From Prescottella equi (GTDB taxonomy: Bacteria; Actinomycetota; Actinomycetes; Mycobacteriales; Mycobacteriaceae), in NCBI RefSeq assembly GCF_002094305.1, contig NZ_LWTX01000004.1, positions 62,001 through 126,000 of the forward strand: a stretch of DNA of 64,000 nucleotides, in the 5' to 3' direction. The position numbers were made by a program, and so were the translations under genes. Shown one piece after another: positions 20,963 through 32,404 of this stretch (the first letter of the stretch is position 1; every line of letters begins with the position of its first letter). The notes under the pieces were generated by a model. That model saw only the letters and a list, made by a program, of their open reading frames with translations. It searched no databases and was not told the DNA's origin.

Positions 20963-21936
20963 CAGCCGAGGTCAAGGACGAGCTCAGCAGGCTCACGGTC
21001 ACGCAGGTCAGCTGCCGCAAGGCGGAGGTGTCGGCGCTGCTCCGATTCGCGGGCGGCCTGCACATCGTCGGCGGCCGCGTCGTGGTGGAGGCCGAGGTGG
21101 ATCTCGGCTCGACCGCCCGGCGGCTGCGCGGCGAGATCCTCGACCTGTACGGATACCAGTCGGACGTGCACGTGCTCAGTGCCGGCGGGCTGCGCAAGAG
21201 TTCGCGATACGTGGTCCGCGTCGCCAAGGACGGTGAGGCGCTGGCGCGCCGGACCGGGCTGCTCGACATGCGCGGGCGTCCCGTGCGGGGGCTGCCGGCT
21301 CAGGTGGTCGGAGGCAGCGTCGGCGACGCGGAGGCCGCGTGGCGCGGCGCCTTCCTGGCTCATGGTTCGCTCACCGAGCCGGGGCGCTCGTCGGCGCTCG
21401 AGATCAGCTGCCCCGGTCCGGAGGCCGCACTGGCGCTGGTCGGCGCCGCCCGGCGCCTGGGTATCGCGGCCAAGGCACGCGAGGTGCGCGGCACCGACCG
21501 GGTGGTGGTCCGCGACGGTGAGGCGATCGGCGCCCTGCTCACCCGGATGGGTGCGCAGGACACGCGCCTGACCTGGGAGGAACGTCGGATGCGCCGCGAG
21601 GTGCGCGCGACGGCCAACCGCCTCGCGAACTTCGACGACGCCAACCTGCGCCGCTCGGCGCGAGCGGCGGTCGCGGCGGCGGCACGGGTGGAGCGGGCGC
21701 TCGAGATCCTCGGGGAGGACGTTCCGGACCATCTGGCGGCGGCGGGCACGCTGCGGGCCAAGCATCGGCAGGCCTCGCTCGAGGAACTCGGCCAACTTGC
21801 GGATCCGCCGATGACGAAGGACGCGGTGGCGGGCCGCATCCGTCGGCTGCTGTCGATGGCGGACCGCAAGGCGAAGGATCTCGGGCTCCCGGACACGGAG
21901 TCCGCCGTGACGCCGGAGTTGCTCGAGGAGGCATGA
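20953..21936 (+). CDS. whiA: WhiA DNA-binding sporulation/division regulator
   Basis: WhiA is a regulator of cell division genes in Streptomyces and is conserved across Gram-positive bacteria. The 327-residue protein has a homing-endonuclease-like N-terminal domain ([20 protein letters not shown] to [12 protein letters not shown]) and a C-terminal helix-turn-helix region ([24 protein letters not shown]). The GTG at 20953 overlaps yvcK; an ATG two codons later is also possible. It ends the uvrC-rapZ-yvcK-whiA run, 141 bp before gap. Confidence 0.96.
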   Translation: MAMTAEVKDELSRLTVTQVSCRKAEVSALLRFAGGLHIVGGRVVVEAEVDLGSTARRLRGEILDLYGYQSDVHVLSAGGLRKSSRYVVRVAKDGEALARRTGLLDMRGRPVRGLPAQVVGGSVGDAEAAWRGAFLAHGSLTEPGRSSALEISCPGPEAALALVGAARRLGIAAKAREVRGTDRVVVRDGEAIGALLTRMGAQDTRLTWEERRMRREVRATANRLANFDDANLRRSARAAVAAAARVERALEILGEDVPDHLAAAGTLRAKHRQASLEELGQLADPPMTKDAVAGRIRRLLSMADRKAKDLGLPDTESAVTPELLEEA

Positions 21937-22035
21937 CGGCGCCCGGAACGGTCTCGTCGAGGTCACGTTCCGTCCACGGTGTCCTACGCCCGATCCGATG
22001 TCCTCACAGTTGCGCGCCGAACAGCGTCCGCCAAC

Positions 22036-23097
<1,062 letters not shown>

Positions 23098-23117
23098 ACG
23101 GAAGCACTACTACAACT

Positions 23118-24344
23118 ATGTCTGTCAAGACTCTGCAAGACCTGTTGGACGAAGGTGTCGAGGGCCGTACCGTGCTGGTGCGCTCCGACCTGAATGTCCC
23201 GCTGGACAACGGAACCATCACCGATCCGGGCCGCATCATCGCTTCGGCGCCGACCATCTCGGCACTGGCCGAGGCCGGCGCCAAGGTGATCGTGATGGCG
23301 CACCTGGGCCGTCCCAAGGGTGAGTTCGACCCCGCGCTGTCGCTGGCGCCGGTCGCCGCGAAACTCGGTGAGGTGCTGGGGCGCAACGTCCAGCTCGCAG
23401 GTGACGTCGTCGGCCAGGATGCGCTCGCGCGGTCCGAGGGCCTGACGGACGGCGATGTCCTCCTGCTCGAGAACATCCGCTTCGATCCGCGTGAGACCAG
23501 CAAGGACGACGCCGAGCGCGAGGCGCTCGCGAAGGCGCTCGTCGACCTGGTCGACGGGGAAGGCGCGTTCGTCTCCGACGGTTTCGGTGTCGTGCACCGC
23601 AAGCAGGCGTCGGTTTACGACATTGCCAGACTGCTGCCCCACTACGCGGGCAACCTGGTCGCGGCCGAGGTCGACGTCCTGCAGAAGCTGACGCAGGACT
23701 CCGAGCGTCCGTACGCGGTCGTGCTCGGCGGTTCGAAGGTGTCGGACAAGCTCGCGGTGATCGAGGCGCTGGCACCCAAGGTCGACACCCTCGTCATCGG
23801 TGGCGGCATGTACTACACCTTCCTTGCCGCACAGGGTGTTTCGGTCGGTAACTCGCTGTGCCAGGAAGAGATGATCGAGACCTGCAAGGGCCTGCTCGAG
23901 CGCTACGCGGACGTCATCCACATCCCGCAGGACGTGGTGATCGCCGATTCGTTCTCGGCGGACGCCGAGTCGAAGACGGTCTCCGTCCTGGACATCCCGG
24001 ACGGCTGGATGGGACTGGACATCGGACCGCAGTCGGTGGAGCGCTTCGCGGCGATCCTCTCGGGTGCCAAGACGGTGTTCTGGAACGGCCCGATGGGCGT
24101 GTTCGAGTTCGAGAAGTTCGCGGCCGGCACCAAGGGTGTCGCCGAAGCGATCATCGAGGCCACCGGCAAGGGCGCGTTCAGCGTCGTCGGCGGCGGCGAC
24201 TCCGCGGCGGCCGTGCGTCAGCTCGGCCTGCCCGAGGACGGCTTCTCGCACATCTCGACCGGCGGCGGCGCGTCCCTCGAGTACCTCGAGGGCAAGACGC
24301 TTCCCGGCATCAGTGCCCTCGAAGACCGAGCGCTGGAGGACTGA
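23118..24344 (+). CDS. pgk: Phosphoglycerate kinase
   Basis: Phosphoglycerate kinase makes ATP from 1,3-bisphosphoglycerate. The 408-residue protein begins [16 protein letters not shown] and shows [34 protein letters not shown] and the nucleotide-site stretch [16 protein letters not shown]. The frame extends upstream into gap, but the ATG at 23118 matches the family start. The site before it (ACGGAAGC) is weak, so translation may depend on gap. tpiA begins 3 bases after the stop. Confidence 0.98.
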   Translation: MSVKTLQDLLDEGVEGRTVLVRSDLNVPLDNGTITDPGRIIASAPTISALAEAGAKVIVMAHLGRPKGEFDPALSLAPVAAKLGEVLGRNVQLAGDVVGQDALARSEGLTDGDVLLLENIRFDPRETSKDDAEREALAKALVDLVDGEGAFVSDGFGVVHRKQASVYDIARLLPHYAGNLVAAEVDVLQKLTQDSERPYAVVLGGSKVSDKLAVIEALAPKVDTLVIGGGMYYTFLAAQGVSVGNSLCQEEMIETCKGLLERYADVIHIPQDVVIADSFSADAESKTVSVLDIPDGWMGLDIGPQSVERFAAILSGAKTVFWNGPMGVFEFEKFAAGTKGVAEAIIEATGKGAFSVVGGGDSAAAVRQLGLPEDGFSHISTGGGASLEYLEGKTLPGISALEDRALED

Positions 24345-24347
24345 GGC

Positions 24348-25148
24348 ATGGCACGTAAGCCTTTGATCGCCGGCAACTGGAAGATGAACCTCAACCATCT
24401 CGAGGCCATCGCTCTGGTGCAGAAGATCGCTTTCTCGTTGCCCGCGAAGTACTTCGAGAAGGTCGACGTGACCGTGCTCCCGCCGTTCACCGACATCCGC
24501 ACCGTGCAGACGCTGGTCGAGGGCGACAAGCTCCTGCTCACCTACGGTGCCCAGGACGTCTCCGCCCACGAGTCGGGTGCGTACACCGGCGAGATCAGCG
24601 GCTCGATGCTGGCCAAGCTGGGCTGCACGTTCGTGGTCGTCGGCCACTCCGAGCGGCGCACGCTGCACGGCGAGTCCGACGAGACCGTCCTCGCCAAGAC
24701 CAAGGCCGCGCTGCGATACGGGATCACCCCGATCGTCTGCATCGGTGAGGGCCTGAACATCCGCGAGGCCGGCGAGCACGTGTCGTTCAACGTTGCGCAG
24801 CTGAAGGCTTCGCTGGCGGGTCTGTCGCCCGACGAGATCTCGAAGATCGTCGTCGCGTACGAACCCGTCTGGGCCATCGGCACCGGCAAGGTGGCCTCGG
24901 CTGCCGACGCGCAGGAAGTCTGCAAGGCGGTGCGTGACACGCTCGCCGAGCTGGCGTCAGCGGAGATCGCCCAGGCCGTGCGGGTCCTCTACGGCGGTTC
25001 GGTCAACGCCAAGAACGTCGGCGAGCTCATCGCTCAGCCCGACATCGACGGTGGCCTCGTCGGCGGGGCCTCGCTCAAGGCGGACGAGTTCGCGACCCTG
25101 TCGGCCATCGCGGCCGGCGGACCGCTCCCGTGGCCGGGTAGCGACTGA
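24348..25148 (+). CDS. tpiA: Triosephosphate isomerase
   Basis: The enzyme interconverts dihydroxyacetone phosphate and glyceraldehyde-3-phosphate. The 266-residue barrel protein has AGNWKMNLN (substrate lysine), VVGHSERR (catalytic histidine), [13 protein letters not shown] (catalytic glutamate) and [11 protein letters not shown] (phosphate site). It ends the glycolytic operon and is followed 5 bases later by a strong terminator hairpin. Confidence 0.98.
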   Translation: MARKPLIAGNWKMNLNHLEAIALVQKIAFSLPAKYFEKVDVTVLPPFTDIRTVQTLVEGDKLLLTYGAQDVSAHESGAYTGEISGSMLAKLGCTFVVVGHSERRTLHGESDETVLAKTKAALRYGITPIVCIGEGLNIREAGEHVSFNVAQLKASLAGLSPDEISKIVVAYEPVWAIGTGKVASAADAQEVCKAVRDTLAELASAEIAQAVRVLYGGSVNAKNVGELIAQPDIDGGLVGGASLKADEFATLSAIAAGGPLPWPGSD

Positions 25149-25153
25149 ACGAT

Positions 25154-25192
25154 GCGCGGGGCGCGTGGCCGGAAAGGTCACGCGCCCCGCGC
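25154..25192 (+). terminator. Strong hairpin terminator after tpiA
   Basis: Two 14-base arms (25154-25167 and 25179-25192) pair perfectly around an 11-base loop. No U-tract follows, which is normal for actinobacterial intrinsic terminators. It closes the gap-pgk-tpiA operon and faces the convergent phosphatase gene, so it may serve both. Confidence 0.85.
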
Positions 25193-25223
25193 TCTTGGTG
25201 GATCAGGGCGACAGTGTGCAGCG

Positions 25224-26138
25224 TCAGGCGAGCAGTTTCAGTCGGAGCTCGGTGACGGTGCCGATCGTCAGTCCCAGTCCCTCCGTCAGATAGCGGTCGA
25301 ACGAGCCGTAGGTGCGTTCGAGTTCGTCGAACGACGCCTCGAGGTAGCCGGCGTCGACCCCGATCAGCTGCCGGTAGATCTCGGCTGCCTCGGGACCCTT
25401 CGTGGCGGTGATCCGGTCCAGGGTGGCCCGGATCGTCTCGGCGGAGTATTCGTTCGAGAGCAGGTAATCGTCCACGATCGTCTGCCGGGGCACACCGGCG
25501 ATGCCGAGGAGCAGGGCGGTGGCCCAACCGGTGCGGTCCTTGCCGGCGGTGCAGTGGAAGACCTGCGGCCCGGAGGTGTTCGCAAGTTGCGTGAGTAGCA
25601 GTGCGTAGCCGCGGCGGGACGTCTCGTCCGTGACGGTGTCACGGTAACCGGCCTCTACGTAGGCGCGGGCCTCCTCGGGGCTGCGCAGCCCGGCGATGTC
25701 GCCACTGGGGTCGGCCGACAGGACCTGGATCTGCTGGTACCGGACGCCGTCCGGGAGCACGTCCGGGTTCGCGGCGATCTCCTGGTCGGTGCGCAGGTCG
25801 TACACGGCGGTCAGTCCGAGCGAACCGAGTGTCTGCAGGTCTGCAGGCGTCGGGGCGAGAGTGTTCGAGCGATAGAACACGCCGCGGTTGACGTGCAGGC
25901 CGCCGAGACCTTCGTAGCCGGCTCCGGTGCCGGCGATGTCCCGGAAATTGTTCACCGACGCCAGTCTCGGGGTCTCGGGCGTATCGACCGCGGCGGATCC
26001 GGATCCCGACGATCCGAAGCCGGGGAGCGACGACGCTTCGGCGACGACAGGTCCGGCGAGCAGCAGTGCGGCTGTGAGGGCGAGGGTGGTCGTGGCGCGG
26101 GTGCGCGAAAAACGCTTGTCGTGCACAGGTTTCGTCAC
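25224..26138 (-). CDS. Secreted PtpB-like tyrosine phosphatase, copy A
   Basis: A 304-residue exported phosphatase. The N-terminus has a basic region and a hydrophobic core (TTTLALTAALLLAGPVVAEA), a typical signal peptide. The catalytic P-loop is FHCTAGKDRTGWA, the HCxxGxxR(T) motif with cysteine nucleophile and arginine, and upstream NNFRDIAG and VYDLRTDQE are typical of the PtpB/Y_phosphatase3 group. The GTG at 26138 is chosen because AAGGA lies 7 bases upstream; the frame reaches 26213 without a better start. It is downstream of a paralogue of exactly the same length. Target could be a phosphotyrosine protein or a phosphoinositide. Confidence 0.88.
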   Translation of the reverse strand: MTKPVHDKRFSRTRATTTLALTAALLLAGPVVAEASSLPGFGSSGSGSAAVDTPETPRLASVNNFRDIAGTGAGYEGLGGLHVNRGVFYRSNTLAPTPADLQTLGSLGLTAVYDLRTDQEIAANPDVLPDGVRYQQIQVLSADPSGDIAGLRSPEEARAYVEAGYRDTVTDETSRRGYALLLTQLANTSGPQVFHCTAGKDRTGWATALLLGIAGVPRQTIVDDYLLSNEYSAETIRATLDRITATKGPEAAEIYRQLIGVDAGYLEASFDELERTYGSFDRYLTEGLGLTIGTVTELRLKLLA

Positions 26139-26231
26139 AGTGAGTCCTTCCGCGATGGTGGCTTCCGCCCGGAAGGTAGCGCGTGGACGGACGGTCGATG
26201 TGACGCGTCTCACTCAGCGGTTGGGCGCCGT

Positions 26232-26264
26232 GCTGGGCGTGCGCGAGATTCGCTCACGCCCAGC
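26232..26264 (-). terminator. Hairpin between the two phosphatase genes
   Basis: GCTGGGCGTG and CACGCCCAGC pair over 10 bp with a 13-base loop, placed just downstream of phosphatase copy B. It suggests the two copies are not simply one operon. Confidence 0.65.
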
Positions 26265-26281
26265 GCTGTTCGTCTGCGGGG

Positions 26282-27196
26282 TCAGGCGAACAGCTTGATA
26301 CGCAGCTTGGCGATCGTCACCGGCGACAGGTCGAGACCGTCGAGCAGATAGTTCTGCACACTGCCGTACTTCGCCGCGAGCTCGTCGAGGCCCGCCTGCA
26401 GATAGCCGGCGTCCACACCGAGCAGGGGGCGATAGATGTCCGCGACGGCCTGCCCCCGGCTCGCCTTGATGCCCTCGTAGGTGCGTTCCATCGACGCGGC
26501 CGTGTACTCGTTGGTGAGCAGGTAGTCGCTCATGATGTCGGCACCGGAAACCCCGGCGATGCTCTGCAGTAGTGCCGACGTCCAGCCGGTCCGGTCCTTG
26601 CCGGCGGTGCAGTGGTAGACCTGCGGTCCGGCGGTGCTCGCCAAGTCCGTGAGCAGTTGCGCGAAGCCTGCGCGCGCGGCCGGATCGGTGACGAACGAGC
26701 GGTTCATGTCCTGCATGAAGCGTCGGGCGTCGTCGGGGGTCCGCAACTGGGCGACGCCGGCGGCAAGGTCGCCGGACAGAATCGGGATGCGGACGTACTC
26801 GGGTCCGTCGGGGAGCCGGTCGGCCTTCTGCGCCACTTCCTCGTTCGTCCGCAGGTCGTAGACCGCCGACAGCTTCAGCCCGTCGAGGGTGGCGAGGCCC
26901 GCGTCGTCGGGCGTGATCGCGTTCGCGCGATAGAACACGCCGGTGCGCATGTGGCCGAAAGGGGTCTCGTAGCCGGGGCCCGCGACGTCGCGGAAGTTGT
27001 CGACGGTCGCGAGCCGCGGAGCCTCCACCGTCGTCGGAGCCGACGAGCCGAACGTCCCGAGCGAGCCGAACGACGGCAGGTCGACCGACCCGGCGGCCTC
27101 GGCGGCGGCGGTTCCGGCGAACAGGAACGAGCCGGACACGGCGATTGCCGTGGCGGCTCGGGTGGTGCGGCGCAGAGCTGTGGAGCGGTGCGTCAT
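26282..27196 (-). CDS. Secreted PtpB-like tyrosine phosphatase, copy B
   Basis: A second 304-residue secreted phosphatase with the same layout as copy A. The signal peptide core is AIAVSGSFLFAGTAAAEA, followed by DNFRDVAGPGYET, VYDLRTNEE and the catalytic loop YHCTAGKDRTGWTSALL. The ends also match copy A (GVDAGYLQAGLDEL and KLRIKLFA). GAGGAAGG stands 8 bases before the ATG at 27196. The pair arose by tandem duplication, and the sequences have clearly diverged. Both lie on the minus strand between tpiA and secG, which I recall as near neighbours in mycobacteria. Confidence 0.88.
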   Translation of the reverse strand: MTHRSTALRRTTRAATAIAVSGSFLFAGTAAAEAAGSVDLPSFGSLGTFGSSAPTTVEAPRLATVDNFRDVAGPGYETPFGHMRTGVFYRANAITPDDAGLATLDGLKLSAVYDLRTNEEVAQKADRLPDGPEYVRIPILSGDLAAGVAQLRTPDDARRFMQDMNRSFVTDPAARAGFAQLLTDLASTAGPQVYHCTAGKDRTGWTSALLQSIAGVSGADIMSDYLLTNEYTAASMERTYEGIKASRGQAVADIYRPLLGVDAGYLQAGLDELAAKYGSVQNYLLDGLDLSPVTIAKLRIKLFA

Positions 27197-27427
27197 GGTG
27201 AGGCCTTCCTCGTCGGGGTGCTGACAGCACGGAAGGTAGTGCGGCACGTTGTGCCACAAAAGTGGGGCATCTCACTGTGCGGGAGGACTGTGGCGCCCGG
27301 CATCCACCCCCTGGCCGACGCCGAGGCGCTCCGGATGTCGGGCTTGCGGCTCGCCGGGGGAGTACCAGGTAAGCTGGGCGCGCTAGTGGCCGAATTCCGT
27401 CGTGCGTGAAGGGCAGCGAATACCGAA

Positions 27428-27661
27428 ATGGCACTGTTCCTGGACATCCTGCTGGTCATCACCAGCCTGCTGCTGATTCTCCTGATTCTGCTGCATCGCG
27501 GTAAGGGCGGCGGTCTGTCCAGCCTCTTCGGTGGCGGTGTCCAGTCGAGTCTGGCCGGTTCGAGCGTCGTCGAGAAGAACCTCGACCGTATGACGGTCTT
27601 CACGGCGGCGATCTGGCTGATCGCGATCCTCGGCATCGGACTCGAGATCAAGTTCAGCTGA
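27428..27661 (+). CDS. secG: Preprotein translocase subunit SecG
   Basis: A 77-residue inner-membrane protein of the Sec translocon. Two membrane helices (about 4-22 and 56-74) flank a glycine-rich cytoplasmic loop, RGKGGGLSSLFGGG, which is the hallmark of SecG. The 231-bp gap before it separates it from the divergent phosphatase gene; a TAG-rich stretch near 27385 may be its promoter but is not clear. The next gene starts 2 bases after its stop. Confidence 0.95.
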   Translation: MALFLDILLVITSLLLILLILLHRGKGGGLSSLFGGGVQSSLAGSSVVEKNLDRMTVFTAAIWLIAILGIGLEIKFS

Positions 27662-27663
27662 CG

Positions 27664-28074
27664 ATGGCGGGGTACCACAGTTCCGCGACCATCCCCGATG
27701 CTGCTGCGGCGCTGATCGATGCGCCGGAGTTCGCGACGCTCGCCACCGTCGAACCGGGCGGCCAGCCGCAGCTGTCCGTCGTCTGGCTCGAGCGGGACGG
27801 TGACGACGTCCTCATATCCACTGTCCGGGGACGCCGCAAGACGGACAACCTCCTGCGCGATCCTCGTGCGACGGTGCTCATCTACCCGGCGAGTGGCCCG
27901 TACAGCTACGTCGAGATCCGCGGCACCACCACGATCGCCGACGACCCCGGCGGATCCCTCATCCACAAGCTGGCCCGGAAGTACACCGGCGCGCAGCGGT
28001 GGGAACACGACGCCCCCGACACCCCGCGGGTCATCGTCCGGTTGACCCCGTCGAAGGTGATCTGGAAGGGCTGA
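27664..28074 (+). CDS. PPOX-class oxidoreductase, flavin- or F420-dependent
   Basis: A 136-residue split-barrel protein of the pyridoxamine-5'-phosphate-oxidase-like superfamily. Visible segments are [39 protein letters not shown] and [14 protein letters not shown]. This resembles the small mycobacterial Rv1155 group, which binds coenzyme F420 or FMN. True PNP oxidase activity is unlikely at this length. It follows secG by 2 bases, so they are probably co-transcribed. Confidence 0.85.
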   Translation: MAGYHSSATIPDAAAALIDAPEFATLATVEPGGQPQLSVVWLERDGDDVLISTVRGRRKTDNLLRDPRATVLIYPASGPYSYVEIRGTTTIADDPGGSLIHKLARKYTGAQRWEHDAPDTPRVIVRLTPSKVIWKG

Positions 28075-28115
28075 CGCCGTCGCGTCGTTGCTGTGCGGGG
28101 GACCGGCCGTCGGCC

Positions 28116-28121
28116 GATAAT
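28116..28121 (+). promoter_or_regulatory. -10 element for leaderless ppc
   Basis: GATAAT matches five of six bases of TATAAT and ends 6 bases before the ppc ATG, with only a G-run between, so the transcript may start at or next to the codon. Confidence 0.5.
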
Positions 28122-28127
28122 CGGGGG

Positions 28128-30920
28128 ATGACCGGGACCTCGGATTCATCTGCAGCCTCTTCCGTCACGTCCGCGCCGCGCGCCGCCACCGAGCCGCTGC
28201 GTGACGACATCCGCCTCCTCGGCGGGATCCTCGGCGACATCGTCCGCGAGCAGGCCGGCGAGGACGTCTTCGACCTGGTCGAACGAGCCCGTGTCGAGTC
28301 GTTCCGGGTCCGCCGCTCGGAGATCGACCGGGCCGAGCTGGCCGAGCTCTTCTCGACCGTCGACACCGCCGACGCGATCCCTGTCATTCGTGCCTTCAGT
28401 CACTTCGCGTTGCTTGCGAACGTCGCCGAGGACATCCACCGCGAACGCCGGCGGGCGATCCACGTCCGGGCAGGCGAACCTCCGCAGGACAGCACCCTCG
28501 CGGCCACCTACGCGAAACTCGATGCCGCACCGGTGGATCCGGAGATCGCTGCGGGTGCGCTCGCGGGTGCCCTCGTCGCACCAGTCATCACCGCTCATCC
28601 CACCGAAACGCGCCGACGGACGGTTTTCGAGACCCAGAACCGGATCATGGAACTGATGCGGAGGCGGGAGTGGGTGTCCGTCGATCCCGCCGAGGCAGAC
28701 GCCGTCGACCGGCAGTTGCGGCGGCAGATCCTCACCCTGTGGCAGACGGCGCTGATCCGGCTGTCGCGCTTGCGGATCCAGGACGAGATCGAGGTGGGAC
28801 TGCGGTACTACGACGCGTCCCTGTTCGAGGTGGTGCCGAGGATCAATGCGGAACTGCGCGATGCGCTGCGCAGCCGCTGGCCGGATTCGGGAGTGCTCAC
28901 CGAGCCGATGCTGCGGCCCGGCTCGTGGATCGGCGGCGACCGCGACGGCAACCCGTACGTCACCGCCGACGTGGTCGCACGTGCCACCCACCGCGCATCG
29001 GAGACCGCGCTCGAACACCATCTCGCCGAACTGGAGGTCCTCGAGCGGGAGCTGTCGATGTCGGCGAGGCTGGTCACCGTCACCCCGGAGCTGAACCGGC
29101 TGGCCGACGAGTCCGGTGACGAGTCGGCGTTCCGGGCGGACGAGCCGTACCGCCGGGCCGTGCGGGGCCTGCGGGCGAGGCTCACCGGCACGGCGGCACG
29201 CATCCTCGGTCACCCGGCCGCGCATGCGGTCGCCGGAGAGCTTCCGGACTACCGCGACCCCGCCGAGCTGCTCGCGGATCTCGAGATCATCGACACGTCG
29301 CTGCGCTCGCACGGCGACGGCACCGTGGCCGACGACCGCCTGGCCCAGCTGCGAAACTCCGTGGAAGTGTTCGGGTTCCACCTGTGTGGTCTCGACATGC
29401 GGCAGAACTCGGAAGTACACGAGACGGTGGTGGCGGAGTTGCTGGCCTGGTCCGGCGTACACCCGGACTACGCGTCGCTGCCGGAGGACGAGCGGATCGC
29501 GTTGCTGACGCGCGAGCTGGCGACGCGTCGTCCTCTCGCCGGCCCGCACGCCGAGTTCAGCGAACTCACCACGAAGGAACTCGGCATCCTGCGCGCCGCC
29601 GCCGACGCCGTGGACCGGATCGGCCCCGAGGCGATCCCGAACTACGTCATCAGCATGTGCGAGTCGGTCAGCGACATGCTCGAGGTGGCGATCCTGCTGG
29701 CCGAGGTGGGATTGTTCGACCCGGACGGCGAGGCCGGACCGCGGTGCCCGGTGGGAATCGTTCCGCTGTTCGAGACGATCGAGGATCTGCGGCACGGCGC
29801 GGAAACCCTCACCGCCACCCTGGATGTCCCGCTGTACCGGGCTCTCGTCGCCAACCGCGGGGACAGCCAGGAAGTGATGCTCGGCTACTCCGACTCCAAC
29901 AAGGACGGCGGCTACCTCGCCGCGAACTGGGCGCTGTACCGGGCCGAGCTGGACCTCGTCCGAGTGGCCCGCGAGAAGGGAATCAGGCTGCGACTGTTCC
30001 ACGGTCGCGGCGGCACCGTGGGACGCGGCGGTGGCCCCAGCTACGACGCGATCCTCGCGCAGCCTCCCGGTGCCGTCGAGGGATCGCTCCGGATCACCGA
30101 GCAGGGCGAGATCATCGCCGCGAAGTACGCCGAGCCGCGTCTGGCGCGGCGCAACCTCGAGGCACTGGTGTCGGCGACCCTCGAATCGACCCTGCTCGAC
30201 GTCGAGGGCCTGGGCGACGACGCCGCGCCGGCGTACGCCGTCCTCGACGAACTCGCGGAACTGGCACGGGTCGCGTACGCCGATCTCGTGCACGACACCC
30301 CGGGGTTCGTCGAGTACTTCGAGGCGTCGACGCCGGTCGCGGAGATCGGCGCACTCAACATCGGCAGCAGGCCGGCGTCACGCAAACAGACGCAGTCGAT
30401 CTCGGATCTGCGCGCCATCCCGTGGGTGTTGTCGTGGAGCCAGTCGCGGGTCATGCTGCCCGGCTGGTACGGCACCGGAACGGCGTTCGAGAAGTGGGTC
30501 GGCGACGACGCGGGTCGGCTGGCGACACTGACCGATCTGTACGAGCGGTGGCCGTTCTTCCGAACGGTGCTCTCGAACATGGCGCAGGTGCTGTCGAAGT
30601 CCGACATGGGGCTGGCTGCACGGTATTCCGAACTCGTGCCCGACGCGGAGCTACGCGAAGAGGTGTTCGGCAAGATCTCCGCCGAACACGCGCGCACCCT
30701 CGCGATGTACCGGGCCGTCACCGGTCACGACAACCTGCTGTGGGACAACCCCGCGCTGGATCGGTCGGTGCACAACCGCTTCCCGTATCTCGAGCCGCTC
30801 AACCATCTGCAGGTGGAGCTGTTGCGCCGCTACCGCGCCGGTGACGACTCGGACAATGTCCGGCGCGGGATCCAGCTCACCATGAACGGGCTCGCGACGG
30901 CGCTGCGCAACAGCGGGTAG
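28128..30920 (+). CDS. ppc: Phosphoenolpyruvate carboxylase
   Basis: The enzyme carboxylates phosphoenolpyruvate to oxaloacetate, refilling the TCA cycle. The 930-residue protein has [14 protein letters not shown] with the catalytic histidine, [35 protein letters not shown] and the C-terminal [11 protein letters not shown]. Length is normal. The frame opens upstream at 27999 inside the PPOX gene, but the ATG at 28128 fits the family and sits behind a -10 element. It converges with the MarR gene. Confidence 0.97.
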   Translation: MTGTSDSSAASSVTSAPRAATEPLRDDIRLLGGILGDIVREQAGEDVFDLVERARVESFRVRRSEIDRAELAELFSTVDTADAIPVIRAFSHFALLANVAEDIHRERRRAIHVRAGEPPQDSTLAATYAKLDAAPVDPEIAAGALAGALVAPVITAHPTETRRRTVFETQNRIMELMRRREWVSVDPAEADAVDRQLRRQILTLWQTALIRLSRLRIQDEIEVGLRYYDASLFEVVPRINAELRDALRSRWPDSGVLTEPMLRPGSWIGGDRDGNPYVTADVVARATHRASETALEHHLAELEVLERELSMSARLVTVTPELNRLADESGDESAFRADEPYRRAVRGLRARLTGTAARILGHPAAHAVAGELPDYRDPAELLADLEIIDTSLRSHGDGTVADDRLAQLRNSVEVFGFHLCGLDMRQNSEVHETVVAELLAWSGVHPDYASLPEDERIALLTRELATRRPLAGPHAEFSELTTKELGILRAAADAVDRIGPEAIPNYVISMCESVSDMLEVAILLAEVGLFDPDGEAGPRCPVGIVPLFETIEDLRHGAETLTATLDVPLYRALVANRGDSQEVMLGYSDSNKDGGYLAANWALYRAELDLVRVAREKGIRLRLFHGRGGTVGRGGGPSYDAILAQPPGAVEGSLRITEQGEIIAAKYAEPRLARRNLEALVSATLESTLLDVEGLGDDAAPAYAVLDELAELARVAYADLVHDTPGFVEYFEASTPVAEIGALNIGSRPASRKQTQSISDLRAIPWVLSWSQSRVMLPGWYGTGTAFEKWVGDDAGRLATLTDLYERWPFFRTVLSNMAQVLSKSDMGLAARYSELVPDAELREEVFGKISAEHARTLAMYRAVTGHDNLLWDNPALDRSVHNRFPYLEPLNHLQVELLRRYRAGDDSDNVRRGIQLTMNGLATALRNSG

Positions 30921-30948
30921 CGCCGGGTCCGCGGCGCAGCCCCGTCCC

Positions 30949-31425
30949 TCAGCGATCCGGTGCGAGCTCGGTTCGGGCGTCGGCGGCGGCCTCGCGCATC
31001 CGGGTGAGGAACGCCGAGACGGTTTCCCGCTCCTCGTGCGAGAACGTCTCGATCGCGGCCACGGCCCGGCCGATCAGCGGGCCGAAGAAGGACCACCCGA
31101 GTTCTTCCGCCTTCGGCGTCACCGTCACCAGGACCCGCCGGCGATCCGCCGTGTCGCGGCCCCGCTCGAGAAGTCCCGCCGTCTCCAGTCGGTCGATCAG
31201 TGCGGTCGTCGAGGCCGAGCTGAGGGACAACTGCCCGCCCAGCCATCCGGGTGTGGACGGAGTGCCGGAACGCGCGGCGTCGAGCAGGCAGATGAGGGCC
31301 CGCAGATCGGTGGTGTGCAGGTCGTTCCGGTTCGCGAACTCTGCGCCCAGGAGGTTCAGTTCGACGGTGAGTGCCCGGACCCGGTGCACGAGCGCCATTG
31401 CGTCGTCGTCCCGACTGTGGGTCAT
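30949..31425 (-). CDS. MarR-family transcriptional regulator
   Basis: A 158-residue winged-helix regulator. The DNA-binding domain is seen in GWLGGQLSLSSASTTALIDRLETAGLLERGRD with the wing DRRRVLVTVTPK. MarR dimers usually repress a divergent gene and release DNA on binding a small phenolic or oxidant. The ATG at 31425 has GGAG about 9 bases upstream; the longer frame to 31542 crosses the promoter. It is divergent from an alpha/beta hydrolase, with a perfect 15-bp palindrome between them. Confidence 0.9.
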   Translation of the reverse strand: MTHSRDDDAMALVHRVRALTVELNLLGAEFANRNDLHTTDLRALICLLDAARSGTPSTPGWLGGQLSLSSASTTALIDRLETAGLLERGRDTADRRRVLVTVTPKAEELGWSFFGPLIGRAVAAIETFSHEERETVSAFLTRMREAAADARTELAPDR

Positions 31426-31471
31426 GCGCGTGGGCTCCGATCCTCGACGTGGTTCTCTCGCTAGTCTAGTC

Positions 31472-31486
31472 TCTCGATCATCGAGA
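31472..31486. promoter_or_regulatory. Palindromic operator between MarR and hydrolase genes
   Basis: TCTCGAT-C-ATCGAGA is a perfect 15-bp inverted repeat. It overlaps the first two bases of GATAAT (31485-31490), a likely -10 for the hydrolase, and lies just upstream of TAGACT (31468-31463, minus), a likely -10 for the regulator. A dimeric MarR bound here would block both promoters. Confidence 0.7.
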
Positions 31487-31507
31487 TAATGGGTTGAGGG
31501 GGACGAG

Positions 31508-32380
31508 ATGAGGCGCGGCACCACCGAAGACTTCGCCGTCACGGCGGCGGGGCTGGGTTTCCTGCAGCGCTACGACCGGGTCCTGGCCAAGTGGCCCGCC
31601 GGGACCGTCGGCGTCGACGTCCCGACTCGGCACGGGATCACCCGTGTCAACGCGTGCGGTCCGACCGATGCGGCGCCGGTAGTGCTGCTGAGCGGCGGCG
31701 GGGCGACGTCGACGTCGTGGTTCGTCGGCGCGAGCCAACTCGCCGACGAGCACCGCGTGTACGCGATCGACTTCCTCGGCGATCCCGGTCGCAGCGTCGT
31801 CGGCGAGCGACTGCGCTCGGTCGAGGACCTGATGTCGTGGCTGAGCGACGTGCTGGGCGCACTCGGGCTCGAATCCGTGGCCGTCGTGGGGCATTCGTAC
31901 GGGGCGATGGTTGCCCTCGCCTTCGCGGTGCGGCACTCCGGACGGGTCGACCGTCTGGTCCTGCTCGACCCGAACTCCTGTTTCGCCGGTTTTCGCCCGG
32001 ACTACCTCCTGCGGGCGGTGCCCCTGCTGTCGCGTCCCACTGCTGCACGGCAGCGAGCGCTGATCGGCTGGGAGACAGCAGGATCGGAGATCGACCGGGA
32101 CTGGCTCGATCTCGTCGCTTACGGCGCCGAACACTTTCCGTCGACGCGGCCGGTCGTGCCCGGACGTCCACGACCGGGGGACCTCGAGCGGGTGGTGTGC
32201 CCGACGACGGTGCTGCTCGCCGGGCGCAGCCGGATCCACGACATCGGGAAGGTGGAGGCGGGTGTCCGGAGGAGACTGCCCCACGCCGGGATCGAGACGG
32301 TGGCCGGCGTCTCGCACTACACCCTGCCGATGGCGGGTGCCGAGTCGACCGTGGCCCTGTCCGACGCCCTGCGCGGGTGA
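31508..32380 (+). CDS. Alpha/beta-fold hydrolase
   Basis: A 290-residue alpha/beta hydrolase. VVLLSGGGATSTSWF is the oxyanion region, VVGHSYGAMVALAF carries the nucleophilic serine (GHSYG), and GVSHYTLPMAG the catalytic histidine. The acid is probably the aspartate in SRIHD. A purine-rich GAGGGGG precedes the ATG. Its divergent MarR neighbour suggests induction by a small molecule, which might be a substrate ester or lactone. The substrate is unknown. Confidence 0.87.
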   Translation: MRRGTTEDFAVTAAGLGFLQRYDRVLAKWPAGTVGVDVPTRHGITRVNACGPTDAAPVVLLSGGGATSTSWFVGASQLADEHRVYAIDFLGDPGRSVVGERLRSVEDLMSWLSDVLGALGLESVAVVGHSYGAMVALAFAVRHSGRVDRLVLLDPNSCFAGFRPDYLLRAVPLLSRPTAARQRALIGWETAGSEIDRDWLDLVAYGAEHFPSTRPVVPGRPRPGDLERVVCPTTVLLAGRSRIHDIGKVEAGVRRRLPHAGIETVAGVSHYTLPMAGAESTVALSDALRG

Positions 32381-32404
32381 GCGGGCGTGGTGGCGTGGTC
32401 CTCG

